Shown here: positions 43,774 through 52,394 of the stretch, one piece after another | How positions within the stretch are numbered: the first letter of the stretch is position 1 | How the letters are laid out: every line of letters starts with the position of its first letter | DNA from: Acidobacteriota bacterium | GTDB taxonomy: Bacteria; Acidobacteriota; UBA6911; JACQSX01 | Assembly (NCBI GenBank): GCA_016211105.1 | Contig: JACQSX010000008.1 | Location: 1-58,705, forward strand | Length of the DNA: 58,705 bases | Direction of reading: 5' to 3' | Position numbers and translations under genes: made by a program | Notes under the pieces: generated by a model | Seen by the model: the letters and a program-made list of their open reading frames with translations, nothing else | Databases searched by the model: none | Told to the model about the DNA's origin: nothing

Positions 43774-46700
43774 TCATTCCTTCGACTCTGAGTTCATCTT
43801 GGGCAAGCTAGGCTGCAGTTGCTCAGGTACCACTCCCCGAGCAGCCAAGTGGTTGCTGATACTTTCCAGGAGCGAACGCTCTTCAGTGGCTTCCTTAGCC
43901 AATTCAATGAGAGCCTGGAGCAACTGATGAAAGATGGCGTTTTTGCGGAGTGCTCTTGCGTCCAGGTATTCGTCCACTTTGATTTGGTCGCCTGCCTTCC
44001 AGAGATGCATGAGCCGATGAACCTGGTCGATGAGAGGAACAACTCGACCGCTCGGCGCCTCGTAACCCAGGCTCTTGCTCTTTCTCTGTTGCCAGGGCCT
44101 GAGCTTTACCTTGCTCCCAGTGCCTTCTTCGGGTTCTGTTCCGTCTTCATCAGAGGGGGTCTCATTGCCTTCTTCCTCCTCAGTTTCTTGACCGCCGGTG
44201 CGAATCAGGATGTCATACTGCTCCGCAAGATCCTTGTCCGACAGGCCACACGAAACTGCGTACAGGATGCATGCGCCACTGGGGGCATCATCCATTCTAA
44301 AATCGTGCCGGTGAAGGAGATAGTAAGTCGTCACATCGTCTAATCCAGTGACGGTCTCCGTGTCTCCATTGTGGGAAAGCACTCGCCCCACGACGAAGTC
44401 CACAACAATACGGCGGACATGGCGGAGGAACTCCGGGACTTCCATGACTTGGCCCGGTTCGTTGGCTTTTTTAACGATGGGATGTTTGCTGTAAGCTTCC
44501 AAGGCCGGTCCAGTCGCTGCCCAGACAAAATCGGGGCCCCGGATGCCGGCATCCCAGTACTCCCGCAGCCGCGATGAGATGTTATTACGCATTTCGGCCA
44601 ATACGAGATTGTCCCATCCTGGCTTGGTGGCTTCCGGGCGTTTCTTGCAGACAAGCCAGACCGAGGAGGATAACGCCGCAGAGGAAAGTGCACGTGTCCG
44701 ATTGCCCATCTCGGTTTGGATCGGCCAGCTCCCGTCCGCAACAAAACCGGCACGAGTCATCGCGGAAACAAGAGTTTCCCAGGCATCTGGCTGTTTGTTG
44801 GCAAAAACGATAACCAGCCGACCATCAGGCTTTAGTGCCTGTTGGCACGCCTGAAACGCCCGGAACATGCCATCTTCATACGCAGCTTTTGATTTTGTCT
44901 TGTCGCCGCCAAAGCGACTTGGATCATCAATCAGCTCACCGTCGTTTTCTCTATGGTTCCACTTCGGCGAGAGGGGTTCACTGAAGGCGTGATCATAGTC
45001 TAATGTCAAGCTATGGAGTGCCCTCCGCAGCCAGACATAAAAGAAATCCATAAGATCGGCATATGCAATAGCGTTATAGTATGGTGGATCGGTCAGCACC
45101 AAATCGAAACCGTTCTCTGACAACTGGACTGCTGAACCAGTCCTCACATCCGGGCGTGGAGCGGACGAGCACGCTGCCAGAGAATGGCCGACACAACGAG
45201 CAATCCAATCCAACCCTCCGGCGTAGTCGCCCGTTGCGCCTGACAGTGGATTGATCTCACTAAAATCCCACTTAATCGGCAACGCAAAACGTTGGAATGT
45301 GTGCGTAATGTACTCTCCATTAGGGTCCCAATTACAGACATTACTGTTGTAATCAGCTAGGCGGTCCAGAGCCATTGCGAGATAGGATTGTAGAGCTTCT
45401 AGCCATTGCGCTGGATAACCACATGTCTGCATAGACCTGCGGGCTAATTGTGTATGCTTCAGCATTACTCCCAGTGCCAGGAGCTGACGTTGAGTGAAAA
45501 GTTTGTACCACTTGTCGAAACCGTATAACGGAACACGAAAACCAAGCGCTTCCTTACTTGGCAAGGGCTCCTCTGGTATTCCAAACTTAACTGCGGCGAA
45601 TATGCGACCCAATTCTCGTTCGACCTTTGTCTGGAGGTCGAGTTCGTTCGGGCAGGGTAAACGATATTCCTTCCCCTGCGAGCTGTCAGTGACCACGGCG
45701 ATCATAACGGCGCCCAACCGTCCTGCCTGACCTTCCAGGCGGATGTCCTCCATTGTCATTGTGGCTTGTCCCGGTTTGCCGCAACAGGGGCAAGACGCAC
45801 CAGAGCGGGACATTGTGCCGGTGCCGATTGTCTTGTCATGTTCTCTGCGTTGAGCCGCATTTCCGCCGACAAAAGGGACAGCATGCTCGATTTCGAAAAC
45901 GACACCGGTCCTCTCGGCATTTGCTTCGATACAGAGTAGGACACGCTTATCATCTTTTTTGCACAACCACTTCGTCTTCAGGAGTGGCACCGTTGCACGG
46001 CAGTTCTTGCAAGTGACTGTGCGGGCCCACAGGTAGGCCACCGTGGGCTTTGGGACCCAGCGCGGGTTGTGTGGGTTACTCAAATACTCCGTACTGAATT
46101 CGCTATTGAGAGCTTCGAGGTCTAAAGTCCCGTCGGATTTGAGAGGCACTTTTTTTAAGTCGCGTTCTAGAGAATTATTCGTTGTTCCCGAAAGAGGCTC
46201 AAACTCGGCGTACGTCGGATAAAAGTTTGCCAGGTCCTTTCGCGCTTCCCGAAGCACCCACCATCCCCATGCGCGAACGTGCCACGCGAGATCGACATCC
46301 GGAGGAGGAAAGAGTTTTTTCTGCACGGCATCCAGATTTCGCTCCAGTTGCTTCTTGGTGAGTTTCCCAGTGCTTTTGAAGAAGCTCTCCATGAACTCAG
46401 GGGACTCCAAGGCGAACTGCGGAAGGGGCCGATGTTGTCCGGCAAGCTTCTGCGGGTATTCCAGAGTGCACCTGAGAATGAACCAGGCTACCGGGTTGAT
46501 GTCGATTGCGGTGGCCTCACAGCCGAGCCGCATTGCCTCCAATGGAATTGCCCCACCGCCGGCAAAGGGATCCAGGACTTTGGGCGCGCGCCCTCCGTAG
46601 GCCTTGCGGATCTCCTGACGGAACCACTCCAGGTCAGGATTGGACTCGCGCCCCCAGTGGAGAATGCCACCGACGGTTTCTTCTCTGATGACCTCGATGG

Positions 46701-46965
46701 TTTTGCCACCCACTTTCTTCTTTTCCACCTTCTGGACAACAGTCCCGCCAATCTTCTCCAACAGGCGTTTTCGTTCCTCTGGATTTCCAGGGTCAGGGAG
46801 CAAGGTGGCAATCAGCGCCGCCCGGCACGCCGCCAATGGTCGCCGCGCCGGCCAGATATGAAGTGTTGAAATATGCCCGTGCCGAACATTTTTCTCGTGA
46901 ACTGAATCGAGGGACGCTTGTTTCAATGGAAAAGCGACTTCGATTAGCCTTTTGCGGTCTGTCAT
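43774..46965 (-). CDS. DUF1156 adenine-specific DNA methylase
   Basis: A 1063-residue methylase. The N-terminus RKRLIEVAFPLKQASLDSVH is the DUF1156 signature, followed by HISTLHIWPARRPLAACRA. A SAM-binding DPFAGGGAIPLEAMRLG lies at about 132-148, CxxC-type cysteines at 319-335 and 391-396 look like zinc ribbons, and the catalytic DPPYYN box is near 626-631 (N6-adenine or N4-cytosine type). The ATG at 46965 is chosen because the open frame beyond it runs through the REP-like repeat and encodes no conserved sequence. In the usual association this methylase works with a DUF499 ATPase and a helicase. Confidence 0.9.
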   Translation of the reverse strand: MTDRKRLIEVAFPLKQASLDSVHEKNVRHGHISTLHIWPARRPLAACRAALIATLLPDPGNPEERKRLLEKIGGTVVQKVEKKKVGGKTIEVIREETVGGILHWGRESNPDLEWFRQEIRKAYGGRAPKVLDPFAGGGAIPLEAMRLGCEATAIDINPVAWFILRCTLEYPQKLAGQHRPLPQFALESPEFMESFFKSTGKLTKKQLERNLDAVQKKLFPPPDVDLAWHVRAWGWWVLREARKDLANFYPTYAEFEPLSGTTNNSLERDLKKVPLKSDGTLDLEALNSEFSTEYLSNPHNPRWVPKPTVAYLWARTVTCKNCRATVPLLKTKWLCKKDDKRVLLCIEANAERTGVVFEIEHAVPFVGGNAAQRREHDKTIGTGTMSRSGASCPCCGKPGQATMTMEDIRLEGQAGRLGAVMIAVVTDSSQGKEYRLPCPNELDLQTKVERELGRIFAAVKFGIPEEPLPSKEALGFRVPLYGFDKWYKLFTQRQLLALGVMLKHTQLARRSMQTCGYPAQWLEALQSYLAMALDRLADYNSNVCNWDPNGEYITHTFQRFALPIKWDFSEINPLSGATGDYAGGLDWIARCVGHSLAACSSAPRPDVRTGSAVQLSENGFDLVLTDPPYYNAIAYADLMDFFYVWLRRALHSLTLDYDHAFSEPLSPKWNHRENDGELIDDPSRFGGDKTKSKAAYEDGMFRAFQACQQALKPDGRLVIVFANKQPDAWETLVSAMTRAGFVADGSWPIQTEMGNRTRALSSAALSSSVWLVCKKRPEATKPGWDNLVLAEMRNNISSRLREYWDAGIRGPDFVWAATGPALEAYSKHPIVKKANEPGQVMEVPEFLRHVRRIVVDFVVGRVLSHNGDTETVTGLDDVTTYYLLHRHDFRMDDAPSGACILYAVSCGLSDKDLAEQYDILIRTGGQETEEEEGNETPSDEDGTEPEEGTGSKVKLRPWQQRKSKSLGYEAPSGRVVPLIDQVHRLMHLWKAGDQIKVDEYLDARALRKNAIFHQLLQALIELAKEATEERSLLESISNHLAARGVVPEQLQPSLPKMNSESKE

Positions 46966-47016
46966 AAACGTCTCATGCTTTTTCTCCGACCTACTCCCGA
47001 CCGCGAGCGTCAGCAT

Positions 47017-47156
47017 TGTGAAAACATCCGAGCCGCGACCGTCAGGGAGTGGACCCTCCGATGACCCTCCGCGGAGAGTCCGCGGAGAGTCCGCTTGCTT
47101 ACGCGCGCGGCTCTGTACGTGCGCGGCCGTGGCGGCTCTGAATTGTTTCACACATT
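47017..47156. repeat. REP-like palindromic repeat, left copy
   Basis: Its reverse complement aligns with 47809-47937 over the whole length with a few small gaps. The copy has its own stem (GAGCCGCG at 47030-47037 pairing with CGCGGCTC at 47106-47113) and a tandem pair GGAGAGTCCGC within it. Confidence 0.85.
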
Positions 47157-47189
47157 GAAATTCATTCGTAAATCCTTGGCCGACACCAG

Positions 47190-47804
47190 TTGTGTCAATC
47201 GATGGACAATGGCGCTTTCTGTCAAACTCCACTCCAACTGCGAAAAATCATCAGCCTACTACGTTCCATTCACTGCAGCGCAGAATTTCCGTTGGCCTAC
47301 CACATAACGTTGGCCTGTTACGGGACACGCCTCTTCGGGGATCCATCTGGTTCGGTTGATCGTAATCATAATCTGCCTCGTTCTCCGTATCTGCCGGTTT
47401 GCCAGAACCGAGTCGCAGCAATTCGCAGGAGATTGCAGGAAACTCCGCTTCTGCTTACGCCGGAATATCGTAAAAGCGTACTGGCCGCATTGACGGAGGT
47501 CTGCTGGTATCGCGGTTGGATTCCGTTGGGACTTCATGTTCGCACAACCCATTTGCATGCCGTCGTTCACGCTCTGGTCGCGCCCGAGAAGATCATGAAC
47601 GACTTTAAGGCCTATGCGACGCGCACACTTAACCAAAAACATGGTTTGCTTCGTCACAAGAACTGGGCTCGACACGGAAGTACTCAGTATCTCTGGACCC
47701 AAGAGGATGCCGAGGCCGCGGTTTGTTATGTTCTGTTTTTGCAGGGAAGGCCGATGGAAACGTATTTTGCGGCAAATGTCTTCCGCGCCAGGACGTTTGT
47801 GTGA
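47190..47804 (+). CDS. REP-associated tyrosine transposase (RAYT/IS200-like)
   Basis: A 204-residue Y1-type transposase by pattern. HITLACYGTRLFGDPSGSVD (about 38-57) matches the RAYT start segment, HLH at 121-123 stands where HUH enzymes bind metal, and Tyr142 in NDFKAYATRTLNQ is the likely nucleophile. RAYTs nick and rejoin REP-type DNA and are usually single-copy, domesticated genes. The first 30 residues are not conserved, so the true start may be nearer 47290. It is the only sizeable plus-strand gene in this part of the island. Confidence 0.8.
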   Translation: MCQSMDNGAFCQTPLQLRKIISLLRSIHCSAEFPLAYHITLACYGTRLFGDPSGSVDRNHNLPRSPYLPVCQNRVAAIRRRLQETPLLLTPEYRKSVLAALTEVCWYRGWIPLGLHVRTTHLHAVVHALVAPEKIMNDFKAYATRTLNQKHGLLRHKNWARHGSTQYLWTQEDAEAAVCYVLFLQGRPMETYFAANVFRARTFV

Positions 47805-47808
47805 TGAG

Positions 47809-47937
47809 AATGTGTGAAATAATTCAGAGCTATGAGAGCCGCGTGCGTACAGAGCCGCGCGCGTAAGCAAGCGGACTCTCGCCGGACTCTCGCCGGAGGG
47901 TCCGCTCCCTGACGGTCGCGGCTCGGATGTTTCCACA
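47809..47937. repeat. REP-like palindromic repeat, right copy
   Basis: This is the inverse of the left copy at 47017-47156. It begins directly after the transposase stop (47804) and contains a tandem pair GGACTCTCGCC, the same CGCGGCTC/GAGCCGCG stem elements and the segment TCCCTGACGGTCGCGGCTCG. Confidence 0.85.
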
Positions 47938-48044
47938 GATTCAGACCCGCGCGGCTCCGCCGACAGCAAGCTCTCCTTTTGCTTGATAATTTTCTCCATC
48001 ATCGGAGCCTCCCCTGCTGGTGGCAGAAATTCGGCTCAGCCGTC

Positions 48045-48131
48045 CTATGCGGCCGCAAAAATCTCCCGCTCATCAACAACGACCGCACCCTTCGCAGTCG
48101 CCAGCAATTTACCGAATGGCGTAGAATTGGC
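48045..48131 (-). pseudogene. Remnant of a second helicase C-terminus
   Basis: Twenty-eight codons and a TAG on the minus strand. The translated segment PFGKLLATAKGAVVVDE and its continuation REIFAAA align with the end of the intact helicase (PFSRLLATTKGGVIIDEK, then SVFCAA), including the position of the stop. Upstream the frame is closed by a stop, so only the tail survives. At roughly 60 % identity it is not a recent copy of the adjacent helicase. Confidence 0.75.
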
Positions 48132-48212
48132 CGCCTAAGAAATGAGTTCCTTGCCCTAGGGTGCGTGTCAGGGTATAAAGATAGAAGACAAATATTGAAA
48201 GTGGGCTGACTG

Positions 48213-48449
48213 ATGGCAATGAATGCTTTAAAAGATAGCTTTGAGAAACTCATAGAGGACTGCCTCAACACTCCTGTTGCCGATCCGCAGTTTCTCCCAG
48301 TTGCCGAAGAACTCATGGAGCTAGTAGGCTCGGCGATTGCGGACAGTGAAGACTTGGGGAGATATCGCCAGACCCGAGAGAGAATGGGCAAAGACTTCAA
48401 GATTTTCATGGCCGCCCCAAACTTCCCGTACACCGTGCATTCGGCTTGA
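48213..48449 (+). CDS. Small hypothetical protein
   Basis: Seventy-eight residues, mostly helical and acidic, starting MAMNALKDSFEKLIEDCLNT. No family is recognised. It sits alone on the plus strand between the helicase remnant and the intact helicase. The Shine-Dalgarno is weak (GTGGG). The product looks protein-like in composition, and the minus-strand reading of the same stretch does not, so I list it at low confidence. Confidence 0.35.
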   Translation: MAMNALKDSFEKLIEDCLNTPVADPQFLPVAEELMELVGSAIADSEDLGRYRQTRERMGKDFKIFMAAPNFPYTVHSA

Positions 48450-48535
48450 GACCTATGCTCGAACCTGCACATTGACATCTATTCCTCCCTGAGGTCAAAG
48501 AAAAATCCGCGTTTAGGCATCGTTGTTAATCCTTT

Positions 48536-51500
48536 CTACTCTGGTTCTGCTGCGCAAAATACACTCTTTTCGTCAATGATGACCCCGCCCTTAGTGGTTG
48601 CGAGCAACCTACTAAATGGATCCTGTATTCTTAGCAACCTGGGCGCGGCGCTGCTGCACTCGAAAACGACGTAGAGCCAATAGCGGCCGCGCAGATTACA
48701 CGCTTTCGCCCACTCGTTGTCCGTAACTTCAATGTCCCCGATCCCGGCACGGCCCTTTACCTCAATGGCGCGTTCCTCACCACCAGAACGTAACGAAAGG
48801 ATGTCGAAACCGGGGCGGTCAGTGAGGTCTGCAGTGCGGGCACGCTCTGGAGTGGACACATCCTTGACGGCCGCGCCGTTGGCTTCCTCGTAGGCCCAGG
48901 CAACTCCAACGGCAATTGCCTCAATTTGATCGTCGTGTCGCCTTCGATCCTCCGGGTCGCTCGACGGTATCACCAACGCGTGTGCTAGGAAAATGACCTC
49001 GTCGGAAGCCACCAGGTCAGGCTCTCGGCGAAGTGAAGCGAGGGTTTCATCACGCCGTGCCGCATGAGCGCGCTGTCGCTCCTTGATTTTGGTCAGATCT
49101 CCCTTTGCTTTGGGATCGCCGGCGCGAGCTTTCTCTGTAAGTCTGGCTCGCATCGCCGCCAATTCGGCATCCTGGTAGTCGTAGCCACGCGTCACAAAAG
49201 TCTCGCGTTCCGGGAGGCTTTCCAGTAAGGCTTTACGTCGCTCTTCGGCGAGCGGCCGGGCAAGTCTTTCAGTGCTGTAAGTTTGGGCAGCATCCCGCGA
49301 CCTCCTAGCCGTGCTTGCAAATTGCATGGAAGAAATCGGCACACCGGAACCCCCCTTTAAAAGAAGAAGCTGTTCTACCGGACATTCTTCAATCTGTCCC
49401 AATTCCTCGTCTCGCAAACCAATCAGACGACAATCGAGGATCTCCTTCCGGGCAAAGAGACGGAAATTCAGGTCCGACTTTCTGGAAACAGCAGCAAGCG
49501 CGAGATGAAATATGTATGGGCGCGTGGCGTATGGGTCAATAAACACTCCCCCCTTCAGTGCATCAAGGGAGAAGCGAGACCACACATAGTCTCTCAGTCG
49601 TTCGAAGAACGGTTCCCCTGGATGTAAAAAGATAGCTTCTTCTGATGCGTCTCTGGGTTTGTAAACAGTGAAGCGATTCCGCTGCTCTGCCGGATACATC
49701 TCTAGGGTGGGCAGAAGAGGATCGAGCGCATAGGGTTTCAGCGGTTTGAGCGAGAACAGTCCGTCCGGGTCTCCCTCTATTCCAATGTCGACCAGCGGCG
49801 CCGCTTTCTCAATGAAACGACGCACGTAACCTGGGAGCAGATGGCGCAGTTCCTCGTGTTCCAGTTTTACCCGCTGGGCAGGGAGCTGCAGACTGACGTC
49901 GCCGCCATCCCCAAACAGCCGGCGTTCTTTCTCCTGGAGAGCCTGTATCTGCTCCTTGGTGAGTTTTCCTTCCAGGTTGATAACTGTTTCCCGTGTACCC
50001 TCTTCAGTGACCGATCGTTCCATGTACTCTTTGAGACTGACCCCCTCGAAAAATCGGCCGATGACATCGAAAACCTTGTCGGACCCAAGTTCTCTGCGAA
50101 TCCGCTCCAGCTTATTCAATAACGTTGCCAGGACCCGGCCTTCCCTCGTCTTCCCCGCTACCAGGTTCATTACCAACACAGGGTCATGTTTTTGACCGTA
50201 GCGATGGATACGGCCCATCCGTTGCTCCAGGCGGGCTGGGTTCCACGGGATGTCATAGTTGATCATCAGCCAGGAGAACTGCAGGTTGATACCTTCGCCC
50301 GCGGCATCGGTACCAATTAAATAGGTCGCGCCGCCCTCTTCTGCCGGCTTGCGAAAGAACGCGACCTGTTCTTCACGCTCCCGATAGTCCATTCCGCCAT
50401 GGATCTGCGCAACCTTGCTGGCAAACCCCAATCCTTCAAGGCGTCGCACGAGGAAGTGGAGCGTGTCGCGGTGCTCAGTGAAAATCAGAATTTTTTGATC
50501 TTTGAATCGTGGGTCGCGGAGAACTTCCCTCAGCTTTTCAAACTTGGATTCTTCACCCTGGTCGTAGACACGCTGCGCCAAATCGCGGAGTGTCTTGACC
50601 TGATTGCGCTCCGCCTGGAGTTCCGCAAGGGAAACAGCGACCACGCCACCCAGGACCCGTTCCTCCACAACCTCATTCTCTTCACGTCCCTCCTCGGCTT
50701 CCTCTTCGTCGCCGGTGGCTTCGTCGAGAACATCGGGGATTTCGTCCAGGTGCCGCTGTCTTGTTAGGAGGCCCTCAGCAGTCAACTTTCCCGATTCGAT
50801 GTCCTCGATCAGCCCATCCAATTTGTCCAGGCGCCGCTCAAACGAACGCAGGAGAGCGTAGGTCGAACTTGCCAGCCGGCGTTGAAAAATGCTCATTGCC
50901 AAGCGGGCCGCCGAACGATTCAGGATGCGCGCCCGATTGTAAAACGTACGGAGGTAATCCGTAGTTTGATCGTAGAGCGCCTGCTCGCTGATTTCACCCT
51001 GCGTCAGATCGTAGCTCAACGTGTCGGAAATGCGCGTTGGGTAGATGCGAGAACCGTCAAAGCGGACCATCTCCTCTTTCGTTCGACGAATGAAATGTTT
51101 TTTCCTGGCATCGGCCGGAAAGGCGTTAAAGGCGTCAACCGTGGAGAGAATGTCGGGTTCCAGCAGGCGCCACAGACAATAGTACGGAAAGTCTTTCCCC
51201 ATATGAGGAGTCGCAGTTAATAGAAGAAGATGCTGGCAGCTCCAGTCTAAACTCCAACGTAGATCCCCGCTTTGGATCCCGGCCACTGCTTCGGCGAGCC
51301 GATATCTGTCAATCTTGCGGATGGTAAAATCAGGTTCGCGGTCGGCCGACAGTTTGTGAGCCTCATCGAAGATTACCAGGTCATATGGAGTTACTGCAGT
51401 TTCCTGTAGGCGAGTGAAGGCTCGTTCTGCGCTCAGGGTATCAACACTGATAATCAATAAATCGCTCTCAGGGCCAACGAACGGATTTGCCGATCGTGCG

Positions 51501-52150
51501 TCCGTGCCCGTGACGATCCGGAAGGGAAGGCGAAACAAAGTGTGCATCTCCCGCTCCCAGTTCCCGAGAAGGCCCGCGGGAGGAACAATAAGCACCCTGC
51601 GGATCAGGCGACGGGAAAGCATTTCGCGCACATAGAGACCCGTCATGATGGTCTTACCGGCGCCGGCATCGTCGGCCAGCAAGAAGCGAAGGCGCGGCTG
51701 CGCGAGCATGTGCTCGTAGACCGCGATGCGTTGGTGCGGAAGCGGGTCAATGAGGGAAATTTCTGTGGCAAAAGCCGCGTTAAACAAGTGTCCATATGTT
51801 AGCCGCTCCCCTTCGGCTATGACCCGGACGACTTCCGGATCTGCGGAAAAATCAATGTTGGGGATGTCGTTAGGGCCGTAGACGGCCTCCGGTTCCCGGA
51901 CTACCTCTGGTTCCACGTAATCTCTGGATAGGGCTTCGATCCCGAACTTCTCAGCCAGGGTGATCTGCTGCCGCGCTTGAGCCGAAGGACGAGATTGCCC
52001 GTTTTCCCAACGGTTTACGGTGACAAAAGAGACGCCGAGCAGGTCCGCCAGGCGTGTTTGGGTCAAGCCAAACTTTATGCGCAACTGGCGGATGCGGGAG
52101 GAATAGTCGGAAGGAGTGGATATGCTTAACATTGGAAGATATAGTCTCAT
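48536..52150 (-). CDS. SNF2-family helicase with N-terminal XRE and C-terminal DUF3883 domain
   Basis: A 1204-residue protein. An XRE-type helix-turn-helix covers about residues 18-63 (RLADLLGVSFVTVNRWENGQ). The SF2 helicase has Walker A in DDAGAGKTIMTG (161-172), DEAH (262-265), TATPH (312-316) and motif V/VI in GTDAAGEGINLQ (613-624) and RMGRIHRYGQ (644-653). A DUF3883-type end has RPGFDILSLRSGGEERAIEV followed by KGR, so a D...ExK nuclease-like core is possible. First gene of the island. The start is ATG 52150 or 52132; neither has a clear Shine-Dalgarno. A fused XRE domain suggests the protein could bind its own promoter. Confidence 0.9.
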   Translation of the reverse strand: MRLYLPMLSISTPSDYSSRIRQLRIKFGLTQTRLADLLGVSFVTVNRWENGQSRPSAQARQQITLAEKFGIEALSRDYVEPEVVREPEAVYGPNDIPNIDFSADPEVVRVIAEGERLTYGHLFNAAFATEISLIDPLPHQRIAVYEHMLAQPRLRFLLADDAGAGKTIMTGLYVREMLSRRLIRRVLIVPPAGLLGNWEREMHTLFRLPFRIVTGTDARSANPFVGPESDLLIISVDTLSAERAFTRLQETAVTPYDLVIFDEAHKLSADREPDFTIRKIDRYRLAEAVAGIQSGDLRWSLDWSCQHLLLLTATPHMGKDFPYYCLWRLLEPDILSTVDAFNAFPADARKKHFIRRTKEEMVRFDGSRIYPTRISDTLSYDLTQGEISEQALYDQTTDYLRTFYNRARILNRSAARLAMSIFQRRLASSTYALLRSFERRLDKLDGLIEDIESGKLTAEGLLTRQRHLDEIPDVLDEATGDEEEAEEGREENEVVEERVLGGVVAVSLAELQAERNQVKTLRDLAQRVYDQGEESKFEKLREVLRDPRFKDQKILIFTEHRDTLHFLVRRLEGLGFASKVAQIHGGMDYREREEQVAFFRKPAEEGGATYLIGTDAAGEGINLQFSWLMINYDIPWNPARLEQRMGRIHRYGQKHDPVLVMNLVAGKTREGRVLATLLNKLERIRRELGSDKVFDVIGRFFEGVSLKEYMERSVTEEGTRETVINLEGKLTKEQIQALQEKERRLFGDGGDVSLQLPAQRVKLEHEELRHLLPGYVRRFIEKAAPLVDIGIEGDPDGLFSLKPLKPYALDPLLPTLEMYPAEQRNRFTVYKPRDASEEAIFLHPGEPFFERLRDYVWSRFSLDALKGGVFIDPYATRPYIFHLALAAVSRKSDLNFRLFARKEILDCRLIGLRDEELGQIEECPVEQLLLLKGGSGVPISSMQFASTARRSRDAAQTYSTERLARPLAEERRKALLESLPERETFVTRGYDYQDAELAAMRARLTEKARAGDPKAKGDLTKIKERQRAHAARRDETLASLRREPDLVASDEVIFLAHALVIPSSDPEDRRRHDDQIEAIAVGVAWAYEEANGAAVKDVSTPERARTADLTDRPGFDILSLRSGGEERAIEVKGRAGIGDIEVTDNEWAKACNLRGRYWLYVVFECSSAAPRLLRIQDPFSRLLATTKGGVIIDEKSVFCAAEPE

Positions 52151-52158
52151 ATCAGAGT

Positions 52159-52179
52159 CACACGATCAATAAAATTGTG
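52159..52179. promoter_or_regulatory. Imperfect dyad just upstream of the helicase start
   Basis: ACACGAT, 7 bases, then ATTGTGT, six of seven positions paired. It is 8 bases upstream of the helicase ATG at 52150, a position where a bound repressor would block expression. The surrounding 52151-52394 spacer holds no gene. Confidence 0.4.
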
Positions 52180-52394
52180 TCGCGTACATATTTTGGAATG
52201 ATATAAGCATGCAGTTGGATTATCTTGGGTTGGCTCAAGTGGGCCCCCCGGGGAGGACCTCAATCCAGCATCAGCCTTTCCGACTGCTTAGCGGTCAGCC
52301 TTTTTACCCATCCTGGGGCGATGGGAAATTTCAAACTGAAACTCTCACAAGCCACAGAAAAAAACAGCCACTTACAACAGGAGTTTCTTAGAAG

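Larger units (their letters stand above)
47017..47937. mobile_element. RAYT unit: REP-like inverted repeats around a transposase gene
   Basis: An element of about 920 bases. The inverted copies at 47017-47156 and 47809-47937 enclose the gene at 47190-47804. The unit lies between the helicase and methylase genes, which point the same way and belong together in related loci, so it appears to interrupt the operon. Confidence 0.8.

Noticed and set aside
46966..47232. N-terminal extension of the DUF1156 methylase
   Set aside because: The extra residues are a translation of the REP-like repeat; the conserved domain begins directly at the ATG at 46965.
47999..48478. 159-codon minus-strand open frame after the helicase
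   Set aside because: It has a Ser/Arg-rich random-like composition, and the helicase remnant lies in another frame within it.
52209..52391. 60-codon plus-strand open frame between helicase and methyltransferase
   Set aside because: There is no Shine-Dalgarno, the composition is not protein-like and no similarity was noticed.
37875..52394. Attachment-site repeats bounding the defence island
   Set aside because: I compared the spacers at 37875-37959 and 52151-52394 and saw no shared direct repeat, tRNA end or integrase gene.
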